Source: Gammaproteobacteria bacterium
GTDB lineage: Bacteria > Pseudomonadota > Gammaproteobacteria > Steroidobacterales > Steroidobacteraceae
DNA: 64,000 nt
NCBI GenBank assembly: GCA_016707425.1
Contig: JADJHU010000001.1
Span: forward strand, 186,001 to 250,000
Direction of reading: 5' to 3'
Shown: positions 1 through 8,022 of the stretch, in pieces
Layout of the letters: each line of letters starts with the position of its first letter
Position numbering within the stretch: the first letter of the stretch is position 1
Program-made: the position numbers and the translations under genes
The notes under the pieces: model-generated
The model's database searches: none
Told to the model about the DNA's origin: nothing
What the model saw: only the letters and a program-made list of their open reading frames with translations

Positions 1-1
1 G

Positions 2-235
2 TGGAGCGTGCACCCGATCCGCCAGCTGATGCGTCCGAACCGGGCGCTGCTGTGGGTCATCGCCGTCGCAACCGGCCTCATCGCGCTCGCCATGTCCTGG
101 GCGCCCGCGACGGCGCTCTTCCGCTTCGGCGCCTTTCGCTGGCAGGACCTCGCATTGGCGGCAGGCGCCGCGCTGATCCTCGCGGCAGTGCTCGATCTGT
201 TCAAGGCCGCGTGGCGCAGACGGCTGGCGGGTTAA
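2..235 (+). CDS. C-terminal end of a cation-transporting P-type ATPase (partial)
   Basis: The reading frame is open from the window edge to TAA at 233-235, so only the last 77 residues are visible. They form two hydrophobic helices (around ALLWVIAVATGLIALAM and LALAAGAALILAAVLDLF) ending in a short basic tail, WRRRLAG. This alternation and the phrase WQDLALAAGAALIL resemble the C-terminal transmembrane domain (Cation_ATPase_C) of P1/P2-type ATPases, which ends just after the last helix. The catalytic DKTGT region lies outside the window, so the ion cannot be inferred. Another polytopic membrane protein is possible. Confidence 0.55.
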   Translation, partial: WSVHPIRQLMRPNRALLWVIAVATGLIALAMSWAPATALFRFGAFRWQDLALAAGAALILAAVLDLFKAAWRRRLAG

Positions 236-316
236 AGATCAACGCTCCGGGACACGATCCTTGTTTTTTCACGACCAGTGGCGGCAAATTGCGCGTTTGG
301 CGAGAGGCTGACCCGC

Positions 317-1417
317 ATGCGCATCGGCGTACCGAAGGAAATCAAGGTCCACGAGTATCGTGTCGGGCTCGTCCCGGCGGGCGTGCGTGAACTCGTCCAC
401 GCGGGCCACGAGCTGATCGTCGAGACACAGGCGGGCGCCGGCATCGGGCTCGCGGACTCGGCCTACGCGGCCGCCGGTGCGCGCGTCGTCCCGAGCGCCG
501 CGGACGTGTTCGCCGAGGCGGAGCTCATCGTCAAGGTCAAGGAGCCGCAGCCGGGTGAGTGCCGGATGCTGCGCACGGGGCAGGTGCTCTTCGCGTATCT
601 GCATCTTGCCGCCGACCCCGAGCAGGCCCATGGCCTCCTCGCCTCCGGTGTCACGGCGATCGCCTACGAGACGGTCACCGCGCCTGACGGTTCACTGCCG
701 CTGCTCACGCCCATGAGCGAGGTCGCCGGACGCATGTCGATCCAGGTGGGCGCCACCTGCCTGCAGAAGGCGGGCGGCGGCTTCGGGGTGCTGCTCGGCG
801 GCGTGCCGGGCGTCCCGCCCGCCAGAGTGGTGATCATCGGCGGCGGCGTATCCGGCACGCATGCGGCGGAGATCGCCATCGGCTTCAAGGCCGAGGTCGT
901 CGTGATCGACCGCTCGGTGAAGCGCCTGCGCGAGCTCGATGTGCTCTTCGGCCCGGCACTGCGCACGGTGTACTCGACGCACGATGCCATCGAGGCTCAT
1001 GTGGCCGATGCCGATCTCGTCGTCGGAGCCGTGCTCATTCCGGGAGCCGCGGCGCCGCGGCTGGTGACGCGCGAGATGGTGCGCCGCATGCACGCGGGTG
1101 CCGTGCTCGTCGACATCTCGATCGATCAGGGCGGCTGCTTCGAGACGAGCCACGCGACCACTCATGCGGAGCCGACCTACGTCGTGGACGGCGTCATCCA
1201 CTACTGCGTGAGCAACATGCCGGCAGCCGTGCCCCGCACCTCCACCTTCGCGCTGACGAACGCGACTTTCCCCTTCGTGAAGGCACTTGCCGATCAGGGG
1301 TGGCGCGCAGCGCTCGCGCAGGACCCGCATCTCGCACACGGGCTCACGGTGCACCAAGGCCACATCACGCACGAAGCGGTCGCGCACGACCTGGGGTTGC
1401 CGTACCGGCCCTTATGA
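317..1417 (+). CDS. ald: Alanine dehydrogenase
   Basis: NAD-dependent alanine dehydrogenase (L-alanine + NAD+ + H2O to pyruvate + NH4+ + NADH), a cytosolic hexamer. The protein is 366 residues, the usual length. It starts MRIGVPKEIKVHEYRVGL with Arg15 in the substrate site. Lys75 (VKVKEP) and His96 (FAYLHLAAD) are in the expected places. A Rossmann GGGVSG lies at about 175-180 and the catalytic Asp270 in VDISIDQGG. An in-frame GTG 39 bases upstream at 278 exists, but the ATG at 317 matches the family start. The gene converges on the NUDIX gene with only about 30 bases between stops. It can feed pyruvate to central metabolism or supply alanine. Confidence 0.95.
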   Translation: MRIGVPKEIKVHEYRVGLVPAGVRELVHAGHELIVETQAGAGIGLADSAYAAAGARVVPSAADVFAEAELIVKVKEPQPGECRMLRTGQVLFAYLHLAADPEQAHGLLASGVTAIAYETVTAPDGSLPLLTPMSEVAGRMSIQVGATCLQKAGGGFGVLLGGVPGVPPARVVIIGGGVSGTHAAEIAIGFKAEVVVIDRSVKRLRELDVLFGPALRTVYSTHDAIEAHVADADLVVGAVLIPGAAAPRLVTREMVRRMHAGAVLVDISIDQGGCFETSHATTHAEPTYVVDGVIHYCVSNMPAAVPRTSTFALTNATFPFVKALADQGWRAALAQDPHLAHGLTVHQGHITHEAVAHDLGLPYRPL

Positions 1418-1446
1418 AGTCGGCGTGCGTCCCCCCGGACACGTAA

Positions 1447-2271
1447 TCACCGCTCGCCTTCCGGTTCTGCAGGTGCGGCCTGCGGACGTCGGCTCTTGAT
1501 CGACATCCGGCTCGGCAGGTCCACGAGATGTGCCGGCCAGTTCCGCGTGGCGCCCGTCCCGGCCACCGACGCGTACTGCGCATCCCACGGCATCAGGATG
1601 TCCCAGACCGATCCCGTGGTCTGCACGGCCGGCATGATCGGCGGCACTTCGCGCTCCACCTCGGCGCGAAGCAGTGCGGAAAGGCGACCGTGCCGACGAT
1701 AGGTCGCCGCAAGATCGTGCAGCATCACACGCGTCGGCGGGGCCATCGCCTCGGACACGTTCCCGGCACGCAGCGCGTCGTCGGGGCTGACCCAGGCGTG
1801 CTCGCTCGACTCGTGCTCGTTGAGAGCGATTGACTGTCCTTCCGGAAGGGCCGTCACGAAGAAACGCGTGTCGAAGCGCTGCGAGCTCACAGCGGGACTG
1901 ATCCAGTGGCCGAAGTAGACCAGCTGCTCCACTGCGAGCTGAAGCCCAGCCTCCTCGAAGGTCTCGCGGCAGGCGGCGAGATGCAGTGCCACCGCATCGC
2001 GTTCCCCGAGCGCGGTGCCCTCCGCCGTCTGAAAGCGCCTCGTCCACCGCTCGCGCAGCTCGGCCGGGATCTGCCTCTGCGCATCCGCCTGGAAATCCGC
2101 AGCATCGGTACGCCCCCCGGGAAACACCCACATCCCGCCGATGAAGCGCATGGACTCCGAGCGCCGCAGCATCAGCACTTCGAGCGCTCCGGACTGCTCG
2201 CGCGCCACGAGCACGGTCGCCGACGGTGCGGCGAACTTGACAGCATCGGGTTTCGGCTGCATCGCCTGCAT
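1447..2271 (-). CDS. NUDIX hydrolase, NUDT19-like
   Basis: About 274 residues from the ATG at 2271 (MQAMQPKPDAV; a second ATG lies at 2262). The N-terminal half carries MWVFPGGRTDAADF. After an insertion of about 40 residues comes the second half of the Nudix box, CRETFEEAGL, whose glutamates bind the catalytic metal. The split box with a long insertion is typical of the NUDT19 / RP2p group of CoA- and nucleoside-diphosphate-linked hydrolases. The actual substrate cannot be read from sequence. The frame stays open upstream to 2403, but that extension is low-complexity and runs through a tandem repeat, so it is rejected. The gene is divergent from the nucleotidyltransferase gene and convergent with ald. 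Confidence 0.85.
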   Translation of the reverse strand: MQAMQPKPDAVKFAAPSATVLVAREQSGALEVLMLRRSESMRFIGGMWVFPGGRTDAADFQADAQRQIPAELRERWTRRFQTAEGTALGERDAVALHLAACRETFEEAGLQLAVEQLVYFGHWISPAVSSQRFDTRFFVTALPEGQSIALNEHESSEHAWVSPDDALRAGNVSEAMAPPTRVMLHDLAATYRRHGRLSALLRAEVEREVPPIMPAVQTTGSVWDILMPWDAQYASVAGTGATRNWPAHLVDLPSRMSIKSRRPQAAPAEPEGER

Positions 2272-2299
2272 TGTCGTCGAAGAACGCGCGCAGCTCAAA

Positions 2300-2329
2300 T
2301 GCAAGGGGACGATGTGCAAGGGGGCGATG
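2300..2329. repeat. 15-bp tandem duplication between divergent genes
   Basis: Two adjacent 15-base units (2300-2314 and 2315-2329) read TGCAAGGGGACGATG and TGCAAGGGGGCGATG, differing at one base. They lie between the NUDIX start (2271) and the GTG start of the nucleotidyltransferase (2366), where promoters of both genes should sit. The repeat itself is plain in the sequence. A regulatory role is only a guess; a slippage duplication explains it equally well. Confidence 0.8.
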
Positions 2330-2365
2330 TGGACACGCGCTCGCGCCCCGCTCAGAATCACATGG

Positions 2366-2866
2366 GTGCCGACCGATTTTCTCAGCCTCTTCGTCACGCT
2401 CAATTCGAGCGGCTCACGCTACGTCGTCGTCGGAGGACTGGCTCTCGTGATGCATGGCATCGACCGCCTGACGGCGGACGTCGATCTGATTGTCGACCTG
2501 GCGCCCGAAGCCTCGCGTGCGGCGGTCCAGGCCCTCACGACTGCGGGTTTCCGCCCCCTTGCACCCGTGGACCCGCTGGAGTTCTCGAACGCGACGGTGC
2601 GTCGCGCCTGGCGCACCGCGCGCCACATGGAAGTCTTCAGCTTTTGGGACCCGGACAATCGCCGCCCGACCGTCGATCTCTTTCTCGAGTCACCCGTCCC
2701 CTTTGATGAGCTGTGGCGCGATGCAGCACTCGTCGAGCTTGGCGACGTGTCCGTCCGGGTCGCATCGATTGCCCATCTGATCCGCCTGAAGGAAATTGCC
2801 GGGCGTCCGCAGGATCTCCAGGATATCGAGCGGCTGCGCACCCTCCCGGCCTCCTCGCCGCCATGA
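2366..2866 (+). CDS. Nucleotidyltransferase-fold protein (AbiEii/MNT-like)
   Basis: About 166 residues from the GTG at 2366; ATGs at 2312 and 2327 are alternative starts. The N-terminus reads YVVVGGLALVMHGIDRLT followed by ADVDLIVD. This GG...H...DxDLxV pattern is the Pol-beta-type nucleotidyltransferase signature of AbiEii, MNT and related proteins, with the aspartates as metal ligands. A later acidic position occurs in RRPTVDLFLE. The C-terminus (IAHLIRLKEIAGRPQDLQDI) is the usual helical tail of these short orphan transferases. The stop overlaps the next start (ATGA at 2863-2866), indicating co-translation with a 63-residue partner. Such pairs behave like toxin-antitoxin or DNA-linked modules, but neither substrate nor role is known here. 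Confidence 0.75.
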   Translation: MPTDFLSLFVTLNSSGSRYVVVGGLALVMHGIDRLTADVDLIVDLAPEASRAAVQALTTAGFRPLAPVDPLEFSNATVRRAWRTARHMEVFSFWDPDNRRPTVDLFLESPVPFDELWRDAALVELGDVSVRVASIAHLIRLKEIAGRPQDLQDIERLRTLPASSPP

Positions 2867-2960
2867 TGCATTCCGGAGATCGACCGCCTGCAGGCTGGGG
2901 CACCTGGCAGGATGCGGATGCCCTGCGCCGCTGGTCCTTCCAGCGACGCACACCCGCACA
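2791..2960 (+). repeat. Direct repeat, copy 1 (NTase tail plus partner head)
   Basis: This roughly 170-base segment recurs, diverged by scattered substitutions, at 3451-3620. The offset is a constant 660 bases with no gaps. It covers the last 25 codons of the nucleotidyltransferase and about the first 33 codons of the small partner. Both reading frames survive in the second copy, so the repeat comes from duplicated coding DNA. Confidence 0.85.
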
Positions 2961-3054
2961 GCGTCTGCAGTGGCTCATCGACCTCCTGGAAGTCGCCTAC
3001 GCGCGCGGGGCCCTGAAGCCCCGCCGGCCTGCCTCGGAAAAGCCGCCACGGTGA
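2863..3054 (+). CDS. Small partner protein of the nucleotidyltransferase
   Basis: A 63-residue protein (MMHSGDRPPAGWGTWQDADA at the N-terminus) whose start overlaps the upstream stop by ATGA. It has a tryptophan-rich head, a central RRWSFQRRTPAQRLQWL segment that can form an amphipathic helix, and a basic C-terminal tail. Small proteins of this build (W-x-W..., then ...QRLxWL) regularly follow AbiEii/MNT-like transferase genes. The gene is therefore real despite its size, and a degenerate second copy of its first half lies 660 bases downstream. Function is unknown. By analogy it would be the binding partner or regulator of the transferase. Confidence 0.65.
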   Translation: MMHSGDRPPAGWGTWQDADALRRWSFQRRTPAQRLQWLIDLLEVAYARGALKPRRPASEKPPR

Positions 3055-3055
3055 T

Positions 3056-3391
3056 TTACTTCGCCGGCGCCACGTAGTAGTACCCTGCCAAGTCAAGCGC
3101 GTGGAGAACGCGGTAGTTCTCGGGGACGCCGTAGAAGTAGCTGGGGATTATTCGGTCCTTCTTCGGCCAAATCATGATTACCGCATCGTACATGCGCTTC
3201 ACGTCTGTGTGAGCCGGGTAAGAAGGAGTCGGCCAATTATATGGAAGGCCTTTCATCGTATACAGCATCACGCGGTCGGATATCCCATCAACCTCCCTCG
3301 CCACACGCTCGACGTACGAGGACAACTCTGAATCAACCGTTTCAGGTGACGTTGCCCCATCACGTCGCAGAAAAATCGCACGCTTGTACAC
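3056..3391 (-). CDS. Orphan protein of unknown function, AT-richer than surroundings
   Basis: I do not recognise this protein. From a GTG at 3391 it would be 111 residues. It has a charged N-terminal half (DSELSSYVERVAREVDGISD) and a tyrosine- and proline-rich C-terminal half (IIPSYFYGVPENYRVLHAL, ending YYYVAPAK). The codons are visibly richer in A and T than in neighbouring genes, which suggests foreign origin. The frame stays open upstream to 3700, but there it is only the antisense of the duplicated segment, so the true N-terminus may be lost. It sits exactly between the two repeat copies. It could be the surviving C-terminal fragment of a larger gene. No signal peptide or membrane segment is evident. 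Confidence 0.4.
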   Translation of the reverse strand: MYKRAIFLRRDGATSPETVDSELSSYVERVAREVDGISDRVMLYTMKGLPYNWPTPSYPAHTDVKRMYDAVIMIWPKKDRIIPSYFYGVPENYRVLHALDLAGYYYVAPAK

Positions 3392-3450
3392 TGGACCGAC
3401 GGGAGTTGACCCGGTTTCGTGGGCACCTCGCCGTTGGAGATGGACGATTT

Positions 3451-3620
3451 GGAAGCTGCCGGGCGTCCGCAGGATCTTCACGATTTCGAGCGGCTGCTCG
3501 CTCTCCCGACCTCTGCACCGCCATGAGGCATACCGGAGATCAACCCCCTGCAGGCTGGGGCACCTGGCAGGATGCCGATGCCCTGCGCCGGTGGTCCTTC
3601 CAGCGGCGCACACTCGCAAC
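3451..3620 (+). repeat. Direct repeat, copy 2 (degenerate)
   Basis: This is the second copy of the 2791-2960 segment. It retains the tail AAGRPQDLHDFERLLAL of a nucleotidyltransferase up to its TGA at 3524-3526, but the rest of that transferase upstream has been replaced by unrelated sequence. The start of the partner gene is also preserved (ATG at 3523, overlapping the stop as in copy 1). Confidence 0.85.
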
Positions 3621-3690
3621 TCGGGCGCCACGCCCTGCGACAAACATGTGCAGCGATAGGCCTCCTTTGGCGACCTCAGCACCACCGTGA
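3523..3690 (+). pseudogene. Truncated second copy of the small NTase partner
   Basis: From ATG 3523 the product begins MRHTGDQPPAGWGTWQDADA and keeps RRWSFQRRT, then departs from copy 1 after about 34 codons. It runs through unrelated, low-complexity sequence to a stop at 3688-3690. The loss of the conserved QRLQWL helix and of the whole partner transferase makes it a remnant. From 3691 to the stop of the next gene at 3727 nothing further is seen. Confidence 0.6.
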
Positions 3691-3726
3691 TCTGGCTCAC
3701 CGACCCACGATCATTCCCAATTGGCC

Positions 3727-5211
3727 CTAGAATTCCAGTTCCTTCGCAATGTCCTTCGCTGACTCAAGCCCTTGGATGCGATCGGCGAGTTCCCGACGAG
3801 CCGCCTCGGAAAGTATCCCCTCACAAAACTCGTCCAGCTTTTGGCGCACACGCTGCCAATTGGGCTTCGTCTCACGTGACCAAGGATCTCCGCTCGCAAA
3901 GTCGCCCTCAAAGACGTGGTCCTTACCTCTTGCGCGTACGGTCAGCGAACGACGGGTCTTCGGAAAGCGCCCAATGCGCGTATCGCGCACAGCACGCACC
4001 GCCTCGTCTGCGAGCTGCGGATCGAGCCCCAGATGCACCCGGGCGGCTAGCGCCCGCACCTTCGGATCCTCGAGATTCTCCCGGGTGTGCCAGTTCGGCC
4101 CCGGTGTGCGACCGAGCGCCGCAAGCGCCAGTACGTACGGAATGTTGAACTCGCTGCTTAACGGGCCGCGATGATCGCGCGGGATTGCATCGATAGGCAC
4201 CGAGAAAATCTTCATCCCATGAGCCATCGGGTTGACACGCACATCGATGCGCTCGATCTCCTCAGGTTCCAGTCTCTCGCGCTCGATAAGCCCGCGGATT
4301 GCATCGATCGGCCCGTGCGTATAGCGACACGACGGGTAGTACTTCACCGCCGCCTCCAGAATCCACCACTTCTCGCCCAGCTCCTCCATCATGAGTTCCC
4401 GGTCAGTGGCCACCGCCCCCTGCGCCTCGAGAAAGCCCGGGGTGGTATCGAGCACGTCCTGATCGCCAACATAGCCTTCATCGGCAAGCAGGGCGGAGAG
4501 CATGCCTGCGTGCGCAGCCGCTGCATTGTTCGCGCACTTCATCGAACCGAAGGCAGTACGGTCATGCATGCCAGCCACGGTGGGTGTCGGCGCACCCCAG
4601 GCACAAAGTCCGAAGGCATTACGCATCTTCTCGCGATCGAATCCGGCCACCGCACCGGCAGAGGCCGCCGTGCCGAAAGCCGCATAGCCCATCCCCTGGA
4701 TCGGACTCCAGCGAAGTCCACCCTCCTTCACCTCGATCTTGCGGCTCGCGAGCTCAAGGCGAGAATTTACATCGTAGCCGAGCGCCACCCCGCGAATAAC
4801 AGCCTTGCCAGACGTGCCCAGCCGCTGCGCCTCGGCAAGGGCACCGGCCACATTGAACACCGCGAAGTGCGTGGCATTGTAGAAGGTATCGTCTGCATCG
4901 AGAAAATTCATGATCTCGGCGTTGGCCGCGGCCGCCCACACCGCCGGGAAGCGTTGCCCAGACAAGCCGAAGATATTCGCATCGGGGCTACCCCCAAGAC
5001 GCACGACCACCCGGTGCAACATGCGCGTCCGCTCCGCTGACGCCGCGGCAATCCCGCAGATCATAGAGTCGAGTATCAGGAGCTTGGCGACATCGATAAC
5101 GTCGGCCGGCAGTGCCTCGTAAGGCGTATCGACTACGAAGTCGGCCAGCTCCTGCGTGCGGGTACGCTCAACCGAGTGTGTCGTCTCCAATTTCCTCGTC
5201 GGAGTGGTCAT
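3727..5211 (-). CDS. MmgE/PrpD family protein
   Basis: 494 residues from ATG 5211 (MTTPTRKLETTHSVERT); an in-frame start 18 bases upstream at 5229 is less likely. The N-terminal all-helical half (LADFVVDTPYEALPADVIDV, DSMICGIAAASAERTRM) and the C-terminal alpha/beta half cover the whole MmgE/PrpD fold of 2-methylcitrate dehydratase, cis-aconitate decarboxylase and related enzymes. Several glycine/alanine-rich helices match (GMGYAAFGTAASAGAVAG), as do PSCRYTHGPIDA and the central MHDRTAFGSMKCANN. The substrate is probably not 2-methylcitrate, because no prpB or prpC is nearby. The gene follows a TonB receptor on the same strand (86-base gap), so it may act on the imported compound or be co-regulated with it. 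Function beyond dehydratase/isomerase-like is unknown. Confidence 0.88.
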   Translation of the reverse strand: MTTPTRKLETTHSVERTRTQELADFVVDTPYEALPADVIDVAKLLILDSMICGIAAASAERTRMLHRVVVRLGGSPDANIFGLSGQRFPAVWAAAANAEIMNFLDADDTFYNATHFAVFNVAGALAEAQRLGTSGKAVIRGVALGYDVNSRLELASRKIEVKEGGLRWSPIQGMGYAAFGTAASAGAVAGFDREKMRNAFGLCAWGAPTPTVAGMHDRTAFGSMKCANNAAAAHAGMLSALLADEGYVGDQDVLDTTPGFLEAQGAVATDRELMMEELGEKWWILEAAVKYYPSCRYTHGPIDAIRGLIERERLEPEEIERIDVRVNPMAHGMKIFSVPIDAIPRDHRGPLSSEFNIPYVLALAALGRTPGPNWHTRENLEDPKVRALAARVHLGLDPQLADEAVRAVRDTRIGRFPKTRRSLTVRARGKDHVFEGDFASGDPWSRETKPNWQRVRQKLDEFCEGILSEAARRELADRIQGLESAKDIAKELEF

Positions 5212-5297
5212 CAGTGCTCCTCGATGCAAGGTTTGCGGAAGGCGTGCGTACTACACAAATGCGGTGCGTGCAGCGCCGGTTCAGCCGCTCGCTATCA

Positions 5298-8000
5298 TCA
5301 CCACCTATAGGTCGCAGTGAACATGTAGGTGCGCGGCTCCTGGAAAGAAGCATTACGAAACATGCTGAAGTCGATGTGTTCAACCATCTTGTCCTCGTCT
5401 GTGAGATTGCGTCCCCAGATAGAGAGGTCAATAGTGCCAGGGCCTGCGGGGATATCAGTAAGCAACAGGCGGCCGTTCAAGCTGCTGATTGCTGGCACAG
5501 AATTGATGCCTATCACATAGCTACCGCCTGCGTCCGGTGCGTTCAGATCCTTGTTGACGGGATAGAGATGCATCCGCGCGGTATAGGAATAGTCAAGAAG
5601 GATCCGCAAATCGCCCCACGCCGTGCGCAGCAGTCGCCCATCCAGATTCACATTAAGCGTGTGTTTGGGCGCATTGGCAGCAACCCTGTTGCCCGCTGTC
5701 TCAATCAGCGGGCGCGTCGGGCCGAGGTTGAGCGCGTTGTCTATGAACTTGTCGATCTTGGTATCGAGGTAGCCATAGCCAATCTGCAATTGCCATCCCT
5801 CCGAAATCAGCAGAGTCGCTTCCAGCTCGGCACCTCGATAGGTGGACTCACCGGTATTCACGACACGCGACTGGGTCGTTCCCGCCAGAAGGTTTGTAAA
5901 TTGCTGATCGGTGATACTGGTTTGGTACAGCGCGAAGTTCACCCTGGCGCGCCCACCGAGCAGGGTGGACTTCACTCCGAGCTCTGCCGAGACCGAAGTC
6001 TCTGGCTTGTACGGCACCACGACCGCCGGCGTCGATACCTCTGAGCTAAATCCGCCGCTCTTGAAGCCGTTCGCAACCCGCGCGTAGAAGTTCACGTCGT
6101 CGTTGAGCCTAAAAGCAAGCGCGGCCATCGGCGTGGTCTCACTGAAGTCCGCGCTGTAACTCGTGAACGGCAGCACGTCGGTCGTGCGCGGTCCGTCGAA
6201 GCCGTTTGTGCGGAAGCGGTGTGACCACCCGCCCTTTTCTTCTTCTGTGTAGCGCACACCAAGGGTCGCGGTCCAGCGGTCGCCAATATGATAGTCGCCT
6301 TGAACGAACACGGCCTTGGCATCGGTATCTGCGGCGTAATCAGTGTGCTCAAATGGCGAACCGAAGATACTAAAATCCTGCGCGCCTCGCGTCACCCCTT
6401 CGTCCTTGAAGTAGTAAAAGCCCAACACGTAGTTGAATCGCTCGCGCTCGCCCACCCACTGCAGCTCGTGCGACTTCTGATCATAGTCAGTGTACCGGTT
6501 GTAGTACGCGTTCAGCCCCCAGTTGAAGCCCGGCGCTACGGCGACGGAATTGAGCGGTGCGCCATCAATGTCCTGGCTGTCACTGTAGAATAGGCTGCGC
6601 CGGGCAAAGATGTACTTAAGCTCGTCCCGCTCGCTCACCTGCCAAGTAAACGTGAGCGCATGAGCATTGCTCTTCCCGCGTTCCCAGATCGGCCCACCAT
6701 TGGTACTCGTCCTTTCGGGTCGCTTGGTGCTCACGTAAGGAGCGAGGGCGTTCTGGATTGCGGTGCCAAGCGTAGGGCCAAATATTGTGGGAAAGGTGCC
6801 GCGCCAACCACTGAGGGCGTAGAGGGACTTTGGCGGCGGGGTGTTGTCGGCCTTTGAGTAGTCGACGTCGTATATGGCACGCAAGTTGTCTGAGAAGTCG
6901 AGCTTCACGGAAACGCGGGCTGCATCACTGTCGATCGCGCCCATATCGGGTCCCGTGAGATTCTCTGCCCACCCGTCACGCTCCTGCCTGCGCGCCGCGA
7001 GCGAGACACTGGCAATACCGAATCGGGGCAGATCGACGCTTAATTTCGCCACCCTGTGATCGAAGTTGCCGAATTCCACGCCCACTGAGCCCCGGAACTC
7101 CCCAGAGGGTTTGCGCGTGATGATGTTGATCGCCCCGCCTTCCGTGTTACGACCAAAGAGCGTGCCCTGAGGCCCGCGGAGCACTTCCACCCGCTCGATA
7201 TCCACGACATCGAAGACGCTACCTTGGGACTTTCCGAGATAGATGCCGTTGAGATAGAGACCCACCGAGGGATCCATCCAGATTGCGGGCTGGCTCGTGA
7301 CGCTGCCACGAATGCCAATGATCGAGATCAGCGACGAACCGGGGCTCTCGCGAAATATCACGTTGGGCGCGATCGCGTTCAGTCCTGCTACGCTTTGCAC
7401 ACCGCGATCCTCAAGCTGCTTGCCAGCGATGGCGGTGATCGAGATCGGCACGTCCTGCAACTTCTCCTCGCGCTTCTGCGCGGTGACAATGACTTCCTCC
7501 AGAACGGCCGGACCGCTCTCCTCAGCACACACCACGCCCGTGCCGGCCCCGCACGCTGCAAACAGCGCTGCGAGGCGCGCGAGCCAGTTGCCCCTATGCG
7601 TGCGGGAAACCGGCTTGCTTGGGGCATCAGTCGGCAAGGGCCGTGCGACTTCGATGATCACGACGGTTCGCTCATTGGCGAACCGGTACGTCAGTCCGGT
7701 GCCTTCCAGAAGATGGCCCAGCGCCTCTTCCACCGTATAGGTGCCATGCAGGGCCTTCGCGCGCAGTGCGCCGGGGACCGCCGCGGTGAAATGCGCCAGC
7801 TGTATGCCTGTCTGCCGGGCCAGTTGTCGCAAAGCGGCATGCAGTGCGCTGGGCTCGATATCGATCTGATGGGTGGCCTGTGGCGCCACGACAGGTGAAT
7901 CGGTGTTGGCGGCATTTGCCACATCGAGCATCACGATCACGAGGCACCCCCATGCGAGTCGTTTTAGTAATTGTCGTAAGACCGGGCAATAGGTCCGCAT
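5298..8000 (-). CDS. TonB-dependent receptor with N-terminal STN signalling domain
   Basis: 900 residues from ATG 8000, preceded by a strong AGGGGGA ribosome site. A signal peptide (about 1-31) is followed by a secretin/TonB short N-terminal domain at about 45-115 (IDIEPSALHAALRQLARQTG, VEEALGHLLEGTGLTYRF). A TonB box (LEEVIVTAQKRE), a plug domain (DVPISITAIAGKQLEDRGV, RVEVLRGPQGTLFGRN) and a 22-strand-type barrel follow, ending in the aromatic C-terminus FTATYRW. The STN domain marks a receptor that signals through an anti-sigma factor, and FecR and sigma genes lie directly upstream. The barrel family is the large group used by sphingomonads and steroid- or aromatic-degrading proteobacteria; the ligand is not deducible. 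Between STN and TonB box is a second hydrophobic stretch (NWLARLAALFAACGAGTGVV) resembling a relict signal peptide. Confidence 0.92.
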   Translation of the reverse strand: MRTYCPVLRQLLKRLAWGCLVIVMLDVANAANTDSPVVAPQATHQIDIEPSALHAALRQLARQTGIQLAHFTAAVPGALRAKALHGTYTVEEALGHLLEGTGLTYRFANERTVVIIEVARPLPTDAPSKPVSRTHRGNWLARLAALFAACGAGTGVVCAEESGPAVLEEVIVTAQKREEKLQDVPISITAIAGKQLEDRGVQSVAGLNAIAPNVIFRESPGSSLISIIGIRGSVTSQPAIWMDPSVGLYLNGIYLGKSQGSVFDVVDIERVEVLRGPQGTLFGRNTEGGAINIITRKPSGEFRGSVGVEFGNFDHRVAKLSVDLPRFGIASVSLAARRQERDGWAENLTGPDMGAIDSDAARVSVKLDFSDNLRAIYDVDYSKADNTPPPKSLYALSGWRGTFPTIFGPTLGTAIQNALAPYVSTKRPERTSTNGGPIWERGKSNAHALTFTWQVSERDELKYIFARRSLFYSDSQDIDGAPLNSVAVAPGFNWGLNAYYNRYTDYDQKSHELQWVGERERFNYVLGFYYFKDEGVTRGAQDFSIFGSPFEHTDYAADTDAKAVFVQGDYHIGDRWTATLGVRYTEEEKGGWSHRFRTNGFDGPRTTDVLPFTSYSADFSETTPMAALAFRLNDDVNFYARVANGFKSGGFSSEVSTPAVVVPYKPETSVSAELGVKSTLLGGRARVNFALYQTSITDQQFTNLLAGTTQSRVVNTGESTYRGAELEATLLISEGWQLQIGYGYLDTKIDKFIDNALNLGPTRPLIETAGNRVAANAPKHTLNVNLDGRLLRTAWGDLRILLDYSYTARMHLYPVNKDLNAPDAGGSYVIGINSVPAISSLNGRLLLTDIPAGPGTIDLSIWGRNLTDEDKMVEHIDFSMFRNASFQEPRTYMFTATYRW

Positions 8001-8022
8001 GGTCCCCCTGGTTCGTGAAGAA

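Noticed and set aside
2271..2403. N-terminal extension of the NUDIX protein to 2403
   Set aside because: The added residues run through the tandem repeat (HIAPLHIVPLH) and match nothing in the family; the ATG at 2271 fits better.
3056..3700. The full 214-codon minus-strand frame
   Set aside because: Its first ~100 codons are just the antisense of the duplicated NTase/partner segment; only the part from about 3391 downward looks coding.
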